Shown: positions 33,185 through 42,349 of the stretch, piece after piece | Layout: every line of letters starts with the position of its first letter | Numbering within the stretch: position 1 is the first letter of the stretch | Assembly (NCBI RefSeq): GCF_000745775.1 | Contig: NZ_JQJY01000003.1 | Location: 496,001-560,000, forward strand | Direction: 5' to 3' | Source of the DNA: Flavobacterium sp. ASV13 | GTDB lineage: Bacteria > Bacteroidota > Bacteroidia > Flavobacteriales > Flavobacteriaceae | Length of the DNA: 64,000 nucleotides | The notes under the pieces: model-generated | What the model saw: the letters and a program-made list of their open reading frames with translations, nothing else | What the model was told of the DNA's origin: nothing | The model's database searches: none | Made by a program: the position numbers and the translations under genes

Positions 33185-33814
33185 ATGTCAAACATCGAAT
33201 TAAACGATAAAAAAATTCAGATTCTTGAAGTAGCAGAAAGTCTTTTTTCTGAGAAGGGATTTGAGGGGACGTCCATTCGGGACATCTCAAAAGAGGCAAA
33301 AATCAACATTGCCATGGTGTCCTATTATTTTGGGTCAAAAGAACGGCTTCTGGAAGCTTTAATTCTTCATAAAACCACCGATTTAAAATTACAACTCGAA
33401 AATTTATTGCAGGAAAACATTGAACCGCTTGACAAAGTCAATAAATTAATCGAAATTTACATTAACAGAATTTGCCTTAACAAAGGCATTTACAGGGTTT
33501 TACATTTTGAATTAAACAATAAAAAAAGAGAAAAAAGCCTGAATGCTTTTACGGAACTTAAAAAAGGAAATTTAAAATCTGTTGAAAGTATTATTAAACA
33601 GGGACAAGATCAGGGCGTTTTTAGAAAAGATGTAAATATTCCGCTCATTACGCCAACGATTATTGGAACCTTTTTCCACTTTCATATGAATCGTTCTTTC
33701 TTCGAAGAATTATTGGATTTAAAAACCGAGGAAATGTTTAACAATTACATTAAAAACAATCTTACAAAGCACATTCAACAAACTATAAAAGCGCTACTTG
33801 TTTATGAAAATTAG
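33185..33814 (+). CDS. TetR/AcrR-family regulator of the efflux operon
   Basis: 209 residues. The N-terminal helix-turn-helix is KKIQILEVAESLFSEKGFEGTSIRDISKEAKINIAMVSYYFGSKERLLEAL, in the standard TetR form (split by motifs, about 8-55). The C-terminal part is the helical ligand-binding domain. I use the ATG at 33185; the longer frame starts inside the promoter. The gene overlaps the TolC-like gene by 11 bases, so the regulator and pump are one operon, and the tandem palindromes upstream are the likely operator. Confidence 0.93.
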   Translation: MSNIELNDKKIQILEVAESLFSEKGFEGTSIRDISKEAKINIAMVSYYFGSKERLLEALILHKTTDLKLQLENLLQENIEPLDKVNKLIEIYINRICLNKGIYRVLHFELNNKKREKSLNAFTELKKGNLKSVESIIKQGQDQGVFRKDVNIPLITPTIIGTFFHFHMNRSFFEELLDLKTEEMFNNYIKNNLTKHIQQTIKALLVYEN

Positions 33815-35123
33815 TCAATTAATGCTCTTTGGAGTTTTCTTCATCGGAATATCTTCAATTGAAGCACAAGAAAAAACAAGTTTAACCTTGGACGAAGCCG
33901 TTAAAATGGCTTGGGAAAAAAGTAACGAAGTTACGCTTGCCAACACTAAGGTAAACACAAAAAAATACGAACTAAAAACCGTAAAAAACAATCAATATCC
34001 GGACATTAAGGTTTCTGGTCAATATCAGCGACTTACAAAAGCTTCGATTGATATGCCAAATCAGGGCGAAAGTGCTTCTTTAGCATCTCCTGACAGAGCT
34101 ATGCTGGGAATGGCAAATTTAAGTCTTCCAATTTTTGCAGGTTTTAAAATTCAAAACAGCATTGATGCATACGACAACTTATATGAAGCTGAAAGTGCAA
34201 ATGCTGCAAAAACAAAAGAAGACGTTGCTTTAAAAGTAATCACTTATTATACTGCATTATACAAAGCTCAAAAAACTTTAGATGTTTTAAATGAGAATCA
34301 AAAAAGTGCCAAACAACGTGTTACTGATTTTATAGAATTAGAGAAAAACGGAATTATTCCTAGAAACGATTTATTGAAAGCTCAGTTATTGGTTTCAAAA
34401 ACGCAATTATCTATTGATGAAGCAAATAACAACATCAATAATATCAACTTTTATCTTACTACTTTATTAAAATTAGATCCTTCTGTAAAAATTGAGGTAA
34501 ATGAGCAGGATTTCTTTAATCTGAAAACAACCAACTCAATAACATCTGATGCTCTTGCATTAGAAAGCAGAAAAGATTTAGAGGCAATAAGATTACAAGG
34601 AAAAGCTTCAGAAGCTAACGTTAAAATAGCAAAAGCGGGATATTATCCTTCACTTTCATTGCTTGGAGGTTATACAGCATTTGACCTTAAAGACATTATT
34701 ACGGTAAAATATGCTATGAACTTCGGGATTGGTTTATCGTATGACTTATCTGGAATTTTGAAAAATAACGTTCATGTAAAAGAGGCAGAAAGCAGAGCTT
34801 TGGAAGTAAAAAATACTGAAGCTATTATGACGGATCGCATTAAAGTTGAAGTTCAAAAATCTATTGAAGATTATGATTTGGCAATCAACCAAAGTGTAGT
34901 TTATGAAGAAGCGCTTCAGCAGGCAGCGGAAAACTACAGATTGGTAAAAGATAAGTTTGACAACGGACTTTCAGACACTAATGATTTGGTTGAAGCTGAT
35001 GTAGAACATTTAAATGCCAAAATTCAAACTGCTTTATCTAAAGCAACTATTATTCAAAAATATTACGAATTACTTTCAGTATCAGGACAATTATCACAAT
35101 CATTCAATCTTTCTAAAATATAA
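33804..35123 (+). CDS. TolC-family outer-membrane efflux channel
   Basis: 439 residues with a signal peptide (start MKISQLMLFGVFFIGISSIEAQ), overlapping the TetR stop by 11 bases. Two repeats of long helices and short strands follow, typical of the OEP family: TLDEAVKMAWEKSNEVTLA early and KVEVQKSIEDYDLAINQ near the end. Forms the exit duct for the HlyD/EmrB-type pump encoded next. Length and domain order are normal. Translational overlap suggests coupling of the regulator and channel. Confidence 0.93.
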   Translation: MKISQLMLFGVFFIGISSIEAQEKTSLTLDEAVKMAWEKSNEVTLANTKVNTKKYELKTVKNNQYPDIKVSGQYQRLTKASIDMPNQGESASLASPDRAMLGMANLSLPIFAGFKIQNSIDAYDNLYEAESANAAKTKEDVALKVITYYTALYKAQKTLDVLNENQKSAKQRVTDFIELEKNGIIPRNDLLKAQLLVSKTQLSIDEANNNINNINFYLTTLLKLDPSVKIEVNEQDFFNLKTTNSITSDALALESRKDLEAIRLQGKASEANVKIAKAGYYPSLSLLGGYTAFDLKDIITVKYAMNFGIGLSYDLSGILKNNVHVKEAESRALEVKNTEAIMTDRIKVEVQKSIEDYDLAINQSVVYEEALQQAAENYRLVKDKFDNGLSDTNDLVEADVEHLNAKIQTALSKATIIQKYYELLSVSGQLSQSFNLSKI

Positions 35124-35135
35124 TCGATAGCTCTC

Positions 35136-36215
35136 ATGGAAAAGAAAAAGACAAATACAAAATTCATCATCATACTTGCAGTTCTGATTTTAGGAGGCGG
35201 TAGTTACGGAATATCAAAATACTTACACGCTCAGGCACACGAAGAAACGGATGATGCTCAAATCGAGAAAAAAATGAATCCGATTATTCCTAGAGTATCA
35301 GGATATATTAGCAAAGTTTATGTGAAAGATAATGATTATGTAAAAAAAGGAGATACCTTATTTACTATCGACAAGAGAGATTATCAATTAAAAATTGATG
35401 AGGCAAATGCTGCATTATTAGGCGCTGAAGGTCAATTTGAGGCTGCTAAAGCTGATATTGGAAGTGCTTACGCAAGCATCAATGTTTCTGATGCTCAAAT
35501 GAAATCTGCAAGCGGTTCTATCGAAAGTGCAAAAATCAGATTGAGACAACTTACAAACGATTATAACCGTTATAACAATTTATACAAAACACATACAATT
35601 ACAAAACAGCAATATGAGCAGGCTTTAACTGCAAAAGAAGAAGCTGAAAATCAAGTACGCGTTTTAGAACAACAACAAAAAGCAACTTCTTACCAAAAAT
35701 CTGTTATTCAGTCAAAATCTAAAGTTTCTGACAAACAAACAGAAGTTGCAGCTGCAAATATCAAAAAAGCACAAACAATGCTTGATGTCGCTAAATTGAA
35801 TCTTACTTATACTGTTGTAACTGCAGCAATTGATGGTCAGGTTTCTAAAGTTGATATTCAGCCAGGACAATTGGTTCAGCCAGGACAATCTTTATTTTAT
35901 ATCATCAATAATAACGAAGCTTGGGTTGTAGCTAACTTTAAAGAAACGCAATTAAACAAAATGGTTGTGGGTCAAAAAGTAAGCTTAAAAGTTGATGCTT
36001 ATCCTAATTATGAGTTTAAAGGAATTGTAACTTCTTTTTCTCCTGCTACAGGATCTCGTTTCTCTTTATTGCCTCCTGACAATGCAACAGGAAACTTCGT
36101 AAAAACAATCCAGAGATTACCAGTAAAAATTAGTTTAGATCCTTCAAACGACCCTGAAAAAGTAAAATTATTACGCCCAGGAATGAATGTTGATGTAGAC
36201 GTACATTTGAAATAA
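35136..36215 (+). CDS. HlyD/EmrA-family membrane fusion protein
   Basis: 359 residues with one N-terminal membrane helix (about 7-27), the ETDDAQIEKKMNPIIPRVSGYISKVYVKDNDYVKKGDTLF strand-lipoyl segment, a long coiled coil (about 85-200), the second lipoyl half (VTAAIDGQVSKVDIQPGQLVQPGQSLF) and the C-terminal barrel. This is the EmrA type that pairs with a DHA2-type exporter and TolC. It follows the TolC gene by 12 bases and precedes the exporter by five. Confidence 0.94.
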   Translation: MEKKKTNTKFIIILAVLILGGGSYGISKYLHAQAHEETDDAQIEKKMNPIIPRVSGYISKVYVKDNDYVKKGDTLFTIDKRDYQLKIDEANAALLGAEGQFEAAKADIGSAYASINVSDAQMKSASGSIESAKIRLRQLTNDYNRYNNLYKTHTITKQQYEQALTAKEEAENQVRVLEQQQKATSYQKSVIQSKSKVSDKQTEVAAANIKKAQTMLDVAKLNLTYTVVTAAIDGQVSKVDIQPGQLVQPGQSLFYIINNNEAWVVANFKETQLNKMVVGQKVSLKVDAYPNYEFKGIVTSFSPATGSRFSLLPPDNATGNFVKTIQRLPVKISLDPSNDPEKVKLLRPGMNVDVDVHLK

Positions 36216-36220
36216 AATAA

Positions 36221-37810
36221 ATGGCAACAGCAGTACAAGCAGAAGACGATTTAGTAGAATACGGCTACAGACGTGTGATCATTACGATTACGGCAGTACT
36301 TTGTGCACTGTTGGAAATTGTAGATACAACGATTGTAAACGTAGCGCTGACAGATATGCGAGGAAGCCTTGGTGCTACCCTGACTGATGTCGCGTGGGTA
36401 ATTACAGCATACGCAATTGCGAATGTTATTGTAATTCCGATGACGAGCTGGCTATCACAGCAATTTGGTAGACGTAATTATTTTGTGGCTTCTATCATAT
36501 TATTTACGGTTTGTTCCTTTTTATGCGGAAACGCCAGTAATATATGGGAACTTGTAGCCTTTAGATTCTTTCAGGGAATGGGTGGAGGTGCGTTACTTGT
36601 AACTGCACAAACAATTATTACCGAAAGTTATCCGGTTGCAAAACGTGGTATGGCGCAGGCAATTTATGGAATGGGTGTAATTGTAGGTCCAACTTTAGGT
36701 CCGCCATTAGGGGGATATTTAGTAGATAATTATTCTTGGCCTTATATTTTTTACATCAACATTCCATTAGGAATTATTGCCACAATTTTAGCGCTTACTT
36801 TTGTAAGAAGTCCGAAATATGGTGAAAAACTAAAAGCAAACCAGGTTGACTGGTGGGGAATTATATTATTGAGTGCTTTTATTGGTTCATTGCAATTCGT
36901 ATTAGAACACGGACAGCAAGACGATTGGTTTAATGATGGACTAATTGTAACATTAAGTGTTGTAACCGTTCTTGGATTGGTATTGTTTATTTGGAGAGAG
37001 CTTACCTACAAACATCCAATTGTAAATTTAAGTGTTTTAAAAGATGGAAATTTAAGAATTGGGACCGTTTTGTGTTTCATCCTAGGTTTCGGTTTATATG
37101 GATCAACTTTGATTATCCCAATTTACACACAGTCAATTTTAGGATGGACCGCAACTGATGCAGGTTTATTATTAATCCCAGGATCGATTACGACTGCGAT
37201 CATGATGCCATTTGTAGGTAATATGATTCAGAAAGGTGTTCCGCAAGGTTATATGGTTGGAGTAGGATTTTTAATTTTCTTCTTCTTCACTTTTATGATG
37301 CAGACACGAATGACGCCCGATACAGGTGTAGAACATATGTACTGGCCGTTGATTTTAAGAGGAATTGGTTTAGGATTGCTTTTTGTTCCTATTACCACAC
37401 TTTCACTTTCAACTTTAAAAGGAAAACATATTGGTGAAGGAGCAGCTTTTACCGGAATGATGAGACAATTAGGAGGTTCTTTTGGTATTGCAATTATTAC
37501 CACTTTTATAACACGTTTTAGTCAGGAACACAGAGTAAATCTGATTAATAATTTGGATCCTGCAAAATTCGATGTTCAACAACGCATTTCAGGAATGCAG
37601 CATGCTTTTATGGCGAAAGGCTATAGCGCCGATGTGGCTCTTAAAAAAGCTTATCAGGCAATAGATTATTCTATCATGAAGCAAAGTACCGTAATGTCTT
37701 ACATGGATATTTTCATGTATTTAGGAATTATGTTCTTATGCTGTATCCCAATCATCCTTTTTATTAAAAAAGGAAAGAACAAAATTAGTGCAGCCGACGC
37801 AATGCATTAA
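36221..37810 (+). CDS. DHA2-family (EmrB/QacA-type) multidrug MFS exporter
   Basis: 529 residues with 14 predicted membrane helices. The proton-linked motifs are present: DTTIVNVALTDMRGSLGATLTDVAWVITAY in TM1-2, FGRRNYF at the motif A loop and IVGPTLGPPLGGYLVD as motif C in TM5. In EmrAB-TolC the protein exports hydrophobic compounds such as uncouplers and some antibiotics. It is the last gene of the TetR-tolC-emrA-emrB operon and is followed by a strong terminator. Substrates cannot be predicted. Confidence 0.95.
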   Translation: MATAVQAEDDLVEYGYRRVIITITAVLCALLEIVDTTIVNVALTDMRGSLGATLTDVAWVITAYAIANVIVIPMTSWLSQQFGRRNYFVASIILFTVCSFLCGNASNIWELVAFRFFQGMGGGALLVTAQTIITESYPVAKRGMAQAIYGMGVIVGPTLGPPLGGYLVDNYSWPYIFYINIPLGIIATILALTFVRSPKYGEKLKANQVDWWGIILLSAFIGSLQFVLEHGQQDDWFNDGLIVTLSVVTVLGLVLFIWRELTYKHPIVNLSVLKDGNLRIGTVLCFILGFGLYGSTLIIPIYTQSILGWTATDAGLLLIPGSITTAIMMPFVGNMIQKGVPQGYMVGVGFLIFFFFTFMMQTRMTPDTGVEHMYWPLILRGIGLGLLFVPITTLSLSTLKGKHIGEGAAFTGMMRQLGGSFGIAIITTFITRFSQEHRVNLINNLDPAKFDVQQRISGMQHAFMAKGYSADVALKKAYQAIDYSIMKQSTVMSYMDIFMYLGIMFLCCIPIILFIKKGKNKISAADAMH

Positions 37811-37834
37811 TAATAATAATTTTATAATACGCAG

Positions 37835-37868
37835 AAACGCCGAATTCATCATTTAGAATTCGGCGTTT
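37835..37868 (+). terminator. Terminator of the efflux operon
   Basis: Stem aaacgccgaattc / gaattcggcgttt of 13 pairs followed by T-rich sequence. Confidence 0.9.
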
Positions 37869-37879
37869 ATTTTTTAGTT

Positions 37880-38020
37880 TAACCGCAAAGCACGCAAAGA
37901 ATTTATTCTAAAAGATTAAAAAAACGCAGGTTCGCAAAGCTTTATGTAAAAACTTTGCGAACCTTGCGTAAATCATTGCGCCTTTGCGGTTAAAAACCTT
38001 AGTCCCGATAGCTATCGGGA
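37880..38020. repeat. Hairpins of 'gcaaag' units and TCCCGATAGCTATCGGGA palindrome
   Basis: Left arm accgcaaagcacgcaaag (37881-37899) pairs with the tgcgcctttgcggttaa (37976-37993) end. Inside, cgcaggttcgcaaag pairs with ctttgcgaaccttgcg. An 18-base perfect palindrome TCCCGATAGCTATCGGGA follows at 38003-38020; the same 18 bases occur at 42264-42281. Confidence 0.8.
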
Positions 38021-38049
38021 TAGCCACTTAGAACCTTAGTATCTTCAAA

Positions 38050-38808
38050 TTACCTTGTAAAAACCAAATGATTTCCTTTTGAAAGATTTGCATCAAACTG
38101 ATATCCTTCGTAATTAAAACCTTTTAAGTCATCAATTGTTTCAGCATTTGTATCGATGATATAACGAACCATCATACCTCTCGCCTTTTTCGCAAAAAAA
38201 CTGATCATTTTTAGTTTTCCGTCTTTATAATCTTTAAAATCTGGGGTAATTACAGGAACTTTCAACGCTTTTACATCAACAGCAGAAAAATATTCGTTAC
38301 TTGCTAAATTCACGAATAATTCGCCTTTTTTCAATTCTTTATTCAACGCTTTAGTAACCGTTGGTTTCCAGAAGTCGTGAAGGTTTTTAGATTCGGCAAC
38401 TGGCATTTTAGTTCCCATTTCTAAACGGTATGCCTGCATCAAATCAAGCGGTTTTAAAAGTCCGTAAAGCCCTGACAAGATTCTTAATTTATCCTGCAAA
38501 ACATCTAATTTTTCTAACGGAATTGTATAAGCATCTAAACCTGTATAAACATCACCGTCAAAAGTATAAACCGCCGGGCGCGCATTTTCAGGCGTGAAAG
38601 GCGTTTTCCAATCCTGATTTCTTTTCCAGTTTAAATCGGCTAGTTTGTCTGAAATTGACATTAATTCTGATAATTCAGCTGGCTTTTTTTGTTTAACCAC
38701 TTTGTGAACTATTCTCGCTTCTTTTAAAAAAGAAGGCTCAGTATATTGAGATGTTGGTAATTCTTTTTCGAAATTCAGTGATTTCGCTGGCGATATAACA
38801 ATTTTCAT
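38050..38808 (-). CDS. yaaA: Peroxide stress protein YaaA
   Basis: 252 residues of the YaaA/DUF328 family. The start MKIVISPAKSLNFEKE is the family signature. LRILSGLYGLLKPLDLMQAYRLEMGTKM and KKARGMMVRYIIDTNAETIDDLKGFNYEGYQFD are conserved blocks. In E. coli YaaA lowers intracellular free iron and protects DNA during peroxide stress. Cytoplasmic. Single gene on the minus strand; its upstream space contains repeats and no clear OxyR-like site. Length matches. Confidence 0.95.
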   Translation of the reverse strand: MKIVISPAKSLNFEKELPTSQYTEPSFLKEARIVHKVVKQKKPAELSELMSISDKLADLNWKRNQDWKTPFTPENARPAVYTFDGDVYTGLDAYTIPLEKLDVLQDKLRILSGLYGLLKPLDLMQAYRLEMGTKMPVAESKNLHDFWKPTVTKALNKELKKGELFVNLASNEYFSAVDVKALKVPVITPDFKDYKDGKLKMISFFAKKARGMMVRYIIDTNAETIDDLKGFNYEGYQFDANLSKGNHLVFTR

Positions 38809-38898
38809 GTGTACGTTTTTCTATGTTTCAAAAATACAAATTGAATTTCTAAAAATGGATTATATCAATTGATTTGTTTTATGGGTGTATATTTTTTT

Positions 38899-39010
38899 CC
38901 GCCACGAATTCACGAATTTATTTTTTAAAATCTTTGAGAATAATTTCGAATGAATTTGTGTTATTCACTATCCTGTTTTTTTTTAAATCAATTCGTGAAT
39001 TCGTGGCGGA
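38899..39010. repeat. Inverted pair of 'gaattcgtggc' elements
   Basis: ccgccacgaattcacgaatt (38899) and aattcgtgaattcgtggcgg (38989) face each other, about 110 bases end to end. Related copies are at 39224, 39270, 39678 and, in part, 13741. Confidence 0.8.
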
Positions 39011-39223
39011 AAATTATGTTTCAATCTATGCGCTCAATTTCTATTGATTCGTGCAATTCACCTTTAGCATTTTTTATTTTCATAAATTTCAATTGAAAAA
39101 TTGTGAATTTACTCAAAAAATTAGGCCATAGATTATAAAAGGCATTTTCTATGTTGTAAATTTGCAACCATAAAATTCCAAAAACATTTTCAATACAAAA
39201 ATTGAAAGTTGTATTCTAAATAA

Positions 39224-39290
39224 TAGCCACGAATTAACGAATTAGCTTTTTAAAAAATTAATTAGAAAAATTCGTGAATTCGTGGCGGAA
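39224..39290. repeat. Second inverted pair of 'gaattcgtggc' elements, next to the GxxExxY gene
   Basis: gccacgaattaacgaattag and attcgtgaattcgtggcgga flank an AT-rich loop and end 12 bases before the ATG of the next gene. Confidence 0.8.
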
Positions 39291-39301
39291 AAATTTAGAT
39301 C

Positions 39302-39676
39302 ATGACAAAAATATTGTATCAACAGGAAAGTTATCAGATAATGGGAATTTTATTTGATGTTCATAGAAATTTAGGTGGAGGCTTTTCTGAAATTGTATAT
39401 AAAGATGCTTTAGAATACGAATTAAAGAAAGCAAATATTCCATTTGAAAGAGAAAAAGAATATTTGGTAAATTATAAAGACATAATATTAGATCACAAAT
39501 TTTATGCTGATTTTGTTTTGTTTGATCAAATTATACTTGAAATAAAATCAAGCGATTATTTACATCCAAAATATATTTCACAATGTCTTAATTATCTAAA
39601 AGTTTCCAAAAATAAATTAGCTATTCTTGCAAACTTTAATTCTACCTCACTTGAACATAAACGTATTATTTTATAA
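39302..39676 (+). CDS. GxxExxY-motif protein
   Basis: 124 residues. The name-giving motif is GFSEIVY at about 25-31, followed by ALEYELKKANIPFEREKE and a PD-(D/E)xK-like end LILEIKSSDYLHPKYISQCLNYLKVSKNKLAILANF. The fold resembles small nuclease-type domains, but function is unknown. These genes are often found alone in AT-rich intergenic regions of environmental bacteria. Here it is bordered on both sides by 'gaattcgtggc' repeat copies and is not obviously part of an operon with the CCA transferase that follows. Confidence 0.85.
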   Translation: MTKILYQQESYQIMGILFDVHRNLGGGFSEIVYKDALEYELKKANIPFEREKEYLVNYKDIILDHKFYADFVLFDQIILEIKSSDYLHPKYISQCLNYLKVSKNKLAILANFNSTSLEHKRIIL

Positions 39677-39677
39677 A

Positions 39678-39694
39678 AATTAGTGAATTCGTGG
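39678..39694. repeat. 'gaattcgtggc' repeat copy overlapping the next gene's start
   Basis: aattagtgaattcgtggct after the GxxExxY stop. The GTG at 39691 is the start codon used by the CCA transferase frame and lies in this repeat. Confidence 0.8.
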
Positions 39695-41124
39695 CTATAC
39701 AAACAAATTATAAATCTGCTTTACAAAACAAAATCTTCGATATCATTTCGAAAGCTTCTCAGGAATTAAATGTTGACTCTTATGTGATAGGAGGATTTGT
39801 TCGTGATTTGCTTTTAAACCGAGGTTCTAAAAAAGACATTGACGTTGTTGCAGTTGGAAGCGGAATCGAATTAGCTTTAAAAGTTTCTGATTTACTTCCA
39901 AACAAACCAAAAGTTCAGGTTTTTAAAACTTACGGAACTGCAATGCTTCGTTTTGAAGATACTGATATTGAATTCGTAGGCGCCCGAAAAGAATCTTATA
40001 ACCGCGACAGCCGAAATCCAATTGTAGAAAACGGAACACTTCAGGATGATCAAAACCGCCGTGATTTTACTATAAATGCGTTGGCTTTATCTTTAAACGA
40101 AAATAATTTCGGAGATCTTTTAGATCCATTTGATGGTTTAGCCGATTTAGAAACCAAAACAATCAAAACGCCTTTGGATCCGGATATTACCTATTCTGAC
40201 GATCCTTTGCGAATGCTTCGTGCGATTCGTTTTGCAAATCAATTGAATTTTGAAATTGAGGAGAATTCCTTAAATGCAATCACAAAAAATGCAGAACGCA
40301 TCAAAATTATAACTGGCGAAAGAATTGTAGACGAATTGAATAAAATTCTTTCTACAGATAAACCTTCAATAGGATTTTTACTTTTATACAAAACCGGACT
40401 TTTAGATTTAATTTTACCTGAATTAACAGCGTTGAATCAGGTGGAAGAAATTGAAGGTCATACACATAAAAACAATTTTTACCACACTTTAGAAGTTGTC
40501 GACAACATTTGTCCAAATACTGATGATGTCTGGTTGCGCTGGTCGGCTTTATTGCATGATATTGGTAAAGCGCCAACAAAACGTTTCAATAAAAAACAAG
40601 GTTGGACTTTTCATGGACATGAGTTTCTTGGTGGAAAAATGGCCAAGAAAATCTTTGAACGTTTACATATGCCTTTGAACCACAAAATGAAATTTGTGCA
40701 AAAAATGGTCATTATGAGTTCGCGCCCAATTGTTTTGGCACAAGATATTGTGACTGACAGTGCGGTTCGTCGTTTGGTTTTTGACGCTGGCGAAGATGTA
40801 GAAAATTTAATGATTTTATGCGAAGCCGATATCACGACCAAAAATCCGGCGAAATTCAAAAAATACCATAAAAACTTCGAGCTTGTCCGCAAGAAAATTG
40901 TTGAAGTTGAAGAACGCGATCATGTTCGTAATTTTCAGCCACCAATTTCCGGCGAAGAAATTATGGAAATGTTTGATTTGAAACCTTCACGCGAAATCGG
41001 AATTTTGAAAGAAGCTGTAAAAGAGGCTATTTTAGAAGGTGATATTCCGAATGAATATCAAGCAGCTTATGATTTTGTAATTAAGAGAGCTGAAAAGTTA
41101 GGCTTAAAAAAAATAGAGAAATAA
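39691..41124 (+). CDS. cca: CCA tRNA nucleotidyltransferase with HD domain
   Basis: 477 residues. The class II nucleotidyltransferase head has YVIGGFVRDLLLNRGSKKDIDVVAVG with the catalytic DID. NRRDFTINALAL and DPLRMLRAIRFANQLNFEIEENSL follow, and the C-terminal HD domain has LLHDIGKAPTKRF and GHEFLGGKMA. Adds CCA to tRNA 3' ends. The frame opens at a GTG inside a repeat (39691), 15 bases after the GxxExxY stop; no ATG is present before residue M94 or so. The alternative is a start at another non-ATG codon just downstream. Confidence 0.92.
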   Translation: MAIQTNYKSALQNKIFDIISKASQELNVDSYVIGGFVRDLLLNRGSKKDIDVVAVGSGIELALKVSDLLPNKPKVQVFKTYGTAMLRFEDTDIEFVGARKESYNRDSRNPIVENGTLQDDQNRRDFTINALALSLNENNFGDLLDPFDGLADLETKTIKTPLDPDITYSDDPLRMLRAIRFANQLNFEIEENSLNAITKNAERIKIITGERIVDELNKILSTDKPSIGFLLLYKTGLLDLILPELTALNQVEEIEGHTHKNNFYHTLEVVDNICPNTDDVWLRWSALLHDIGKAPTKRFNKKQGWTFHGHEFLGGKMAKKIFERLHMPLNHKMKFVQKMVIMSSRPIVLAQDIVTDSAVRRLVFDAGEDVENLMILCEADITTKNPAKFKKYHKNFELVRKKIVEVEERDHVRNFQPPISGEEIMEMFDLKPSREIGILKEAVKEAILEGDIPNEYQAAYDFVIKRAEKLGLKKIEK

Positions 41125-41137
41125 GTATTTTATAAAA

Positions 41138-42163
41138 ATGAAAAAAGAGAATAAATCAGTAATCATTTGGTTACTATCAGGTTGTGTTTTATTATTTTTA
41201 ATGGTTGTCGTGGGCGGAATCACGCGTTTAACCAATTCAGGTTTATCAATGACCGACTGGCATTTGGTAACCGACACTTTCCCGCCATTAACAGAAGCCA
41301 AATGGCAAGCCGCTTTTGATGAGTACAAGAAATTTCCAGAATATCAAAAAATTAATATTCACAACGATTTTCAATTAGCCGATTATAAATTTATTTATTT
41401 CTGGGAATGGTTTCACCGTTTCATTGGTCGTATTATTGGTTTGGTTTTCTTTGTGCCTTTTGTTTACTTTTTAGCTAAAAAGAAATTAGATACAGATACA
41501 ATCAAAAAATGCGTTGTGCTTTTAGGAATGGGCGCTTTTCAAGGATTCTTAGGATGGTTCATGGTTCGAAGCGGATTAATTGACAACCCGGATGTGAGTC
41601 ATTTCAGACTTTCATTACACCTTACTTTTGCCTTTATCACTTTTGCATACACGCTTTGGGTAGCGCTGGATTTAATTTACCCTGAAAGAAATATCAACAA
41701 AATTTTACCGCTTCGAAATATTGCACGTTATGCTTTAGCTGCTTTATTAATCCAAATTATTTATGGCGGGTTTGTAGCGGGGCTAAATGCCGGATTAATT
41801 CACAATCACTGGCCTTTAATGAGTGATGGCGAATTTATTCATGAATCGGTTTTTATTGAGCAATCTTCTTTGATTAAGAATTTAATTGAAGGAAAAAGCG
41901 GCGTTCAGTTTGTACACAGAACTTTTGCTTATGTAGTTGTGGGAATTATTCTTTTCCTTTTCTTCAAAAGCAAAAAATACACGCTTACATCTACTCAGGC
42001 AAACGGAATTAAAACTCTTGTAGCTTTTGTTTTCATTCAGTTTTTACTTGGTGTTTTCACTTTATTATACAGCGTTCCGTTGGCTTTAGGATTAATTCAC
42101 CAAATTATGGCGTTTTTCCTTTTGAGTGCAATGACGTATACTTTGCATCGATTAAGTAAATAA
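41138..42163 (+). CDS. ctaA: Heme A synthase (COX15/CtaA family)
   Basis: 341-residue integral membrane protein with about eight helices. The start has LLSGCVLLFLMVVVGGITRLTNSGLSMTDW, and conserved His occur in WEWFHRFIGR, SHFRLSLHLTFA, VQFVHRTFAY and LGLIHQIMAFF, the four ligands for hemes in CtaA. Oxidises heme O to heme A for aa3-type oxidases in the inner membrane. Starts 13 bases after the cca gene. Length and topology are typical, although two extra residues blocks in the middle (GYEFIHESVFIEQSSLIKN region) are flavobacterial. Confidence 0.95.
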   Translation: MKKENKSVIIWLLSGCVLLFLMVVVGGITRLTNSGLSMTDWHLVTDTFPPLTEAKWQAAFDEYKKFPEYQKINIHNDFQLADYKFIYFWEWFHRFIGRIIGLVFFVPFVYFLAKKKLDTDTIKKCVVLLGMGAFQGFLGWFMVRSGLIDNPDVSHFRLSLHLTFAFITFAYTLWVALDLIYPERNINKILPLRNIARYALAALLIQIIYGGFVAGLNAGLIHNHWPLMSDGEFIHESVFIEQSSLIKNLIEGKSGVQFVHRTFAYVVVGIILFLFFKSKKYTLTSTQANGIKTLVAFVFIQFLLGVFTLLYSVPLALGLIHQIMAFFLLSAMTYTLHRLSK

Positions 42164-42181
42164 TTTAAAATTTAAGACATA

Positions 42182-42210
42182 AAAAAATCCTTCAAAATGA
42201 AGGATTTTTT
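42182..42210 (+). terminator. Terminator after ctaA
   Basis: Stem aaaaaatccttca / tgaaggatttttt with a three-base loop. Confidence 0.9.
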
Positions 42211-42263
42211 TATGCTTTATATATAATCTAATAATGTTTCCAATCTTTGTCCAACCGGATTGA

Positions 42264-42281
42264 TCCCGATAGCTATCGGGA
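42264..42281. repeat. TCCCGATAGCTATCGGGA palindrome, second copy
   Basis: 18 bases identical to 38003-38020, 4.2 kb away. Perfect self-complement. Confidence 0.85.
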
Positions 42282-42349
42282 CAGCCCTACAAAACGGATC
42301 GAGCCGCTGGCTCTTTATTTGGATGGTTTTGAAAAAGATTAAATAAATT

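Larger units (their letters stand above)
38809..39301. other. Repeat-rich gene-free region between yaaA and the GxxExxY gene
   Basis: 493 bases. Contains two inverted pairs of the 'gccacgaattcacgaattt / aaattcgtgaattcgtggc' type (38899-39010 and 39224-39288). A shorter inverted pair, tcaattgaaaaattgtgaa and similar, occurs at 39086-39110. No ORF of interest on either strand. Confidence 0.65.
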
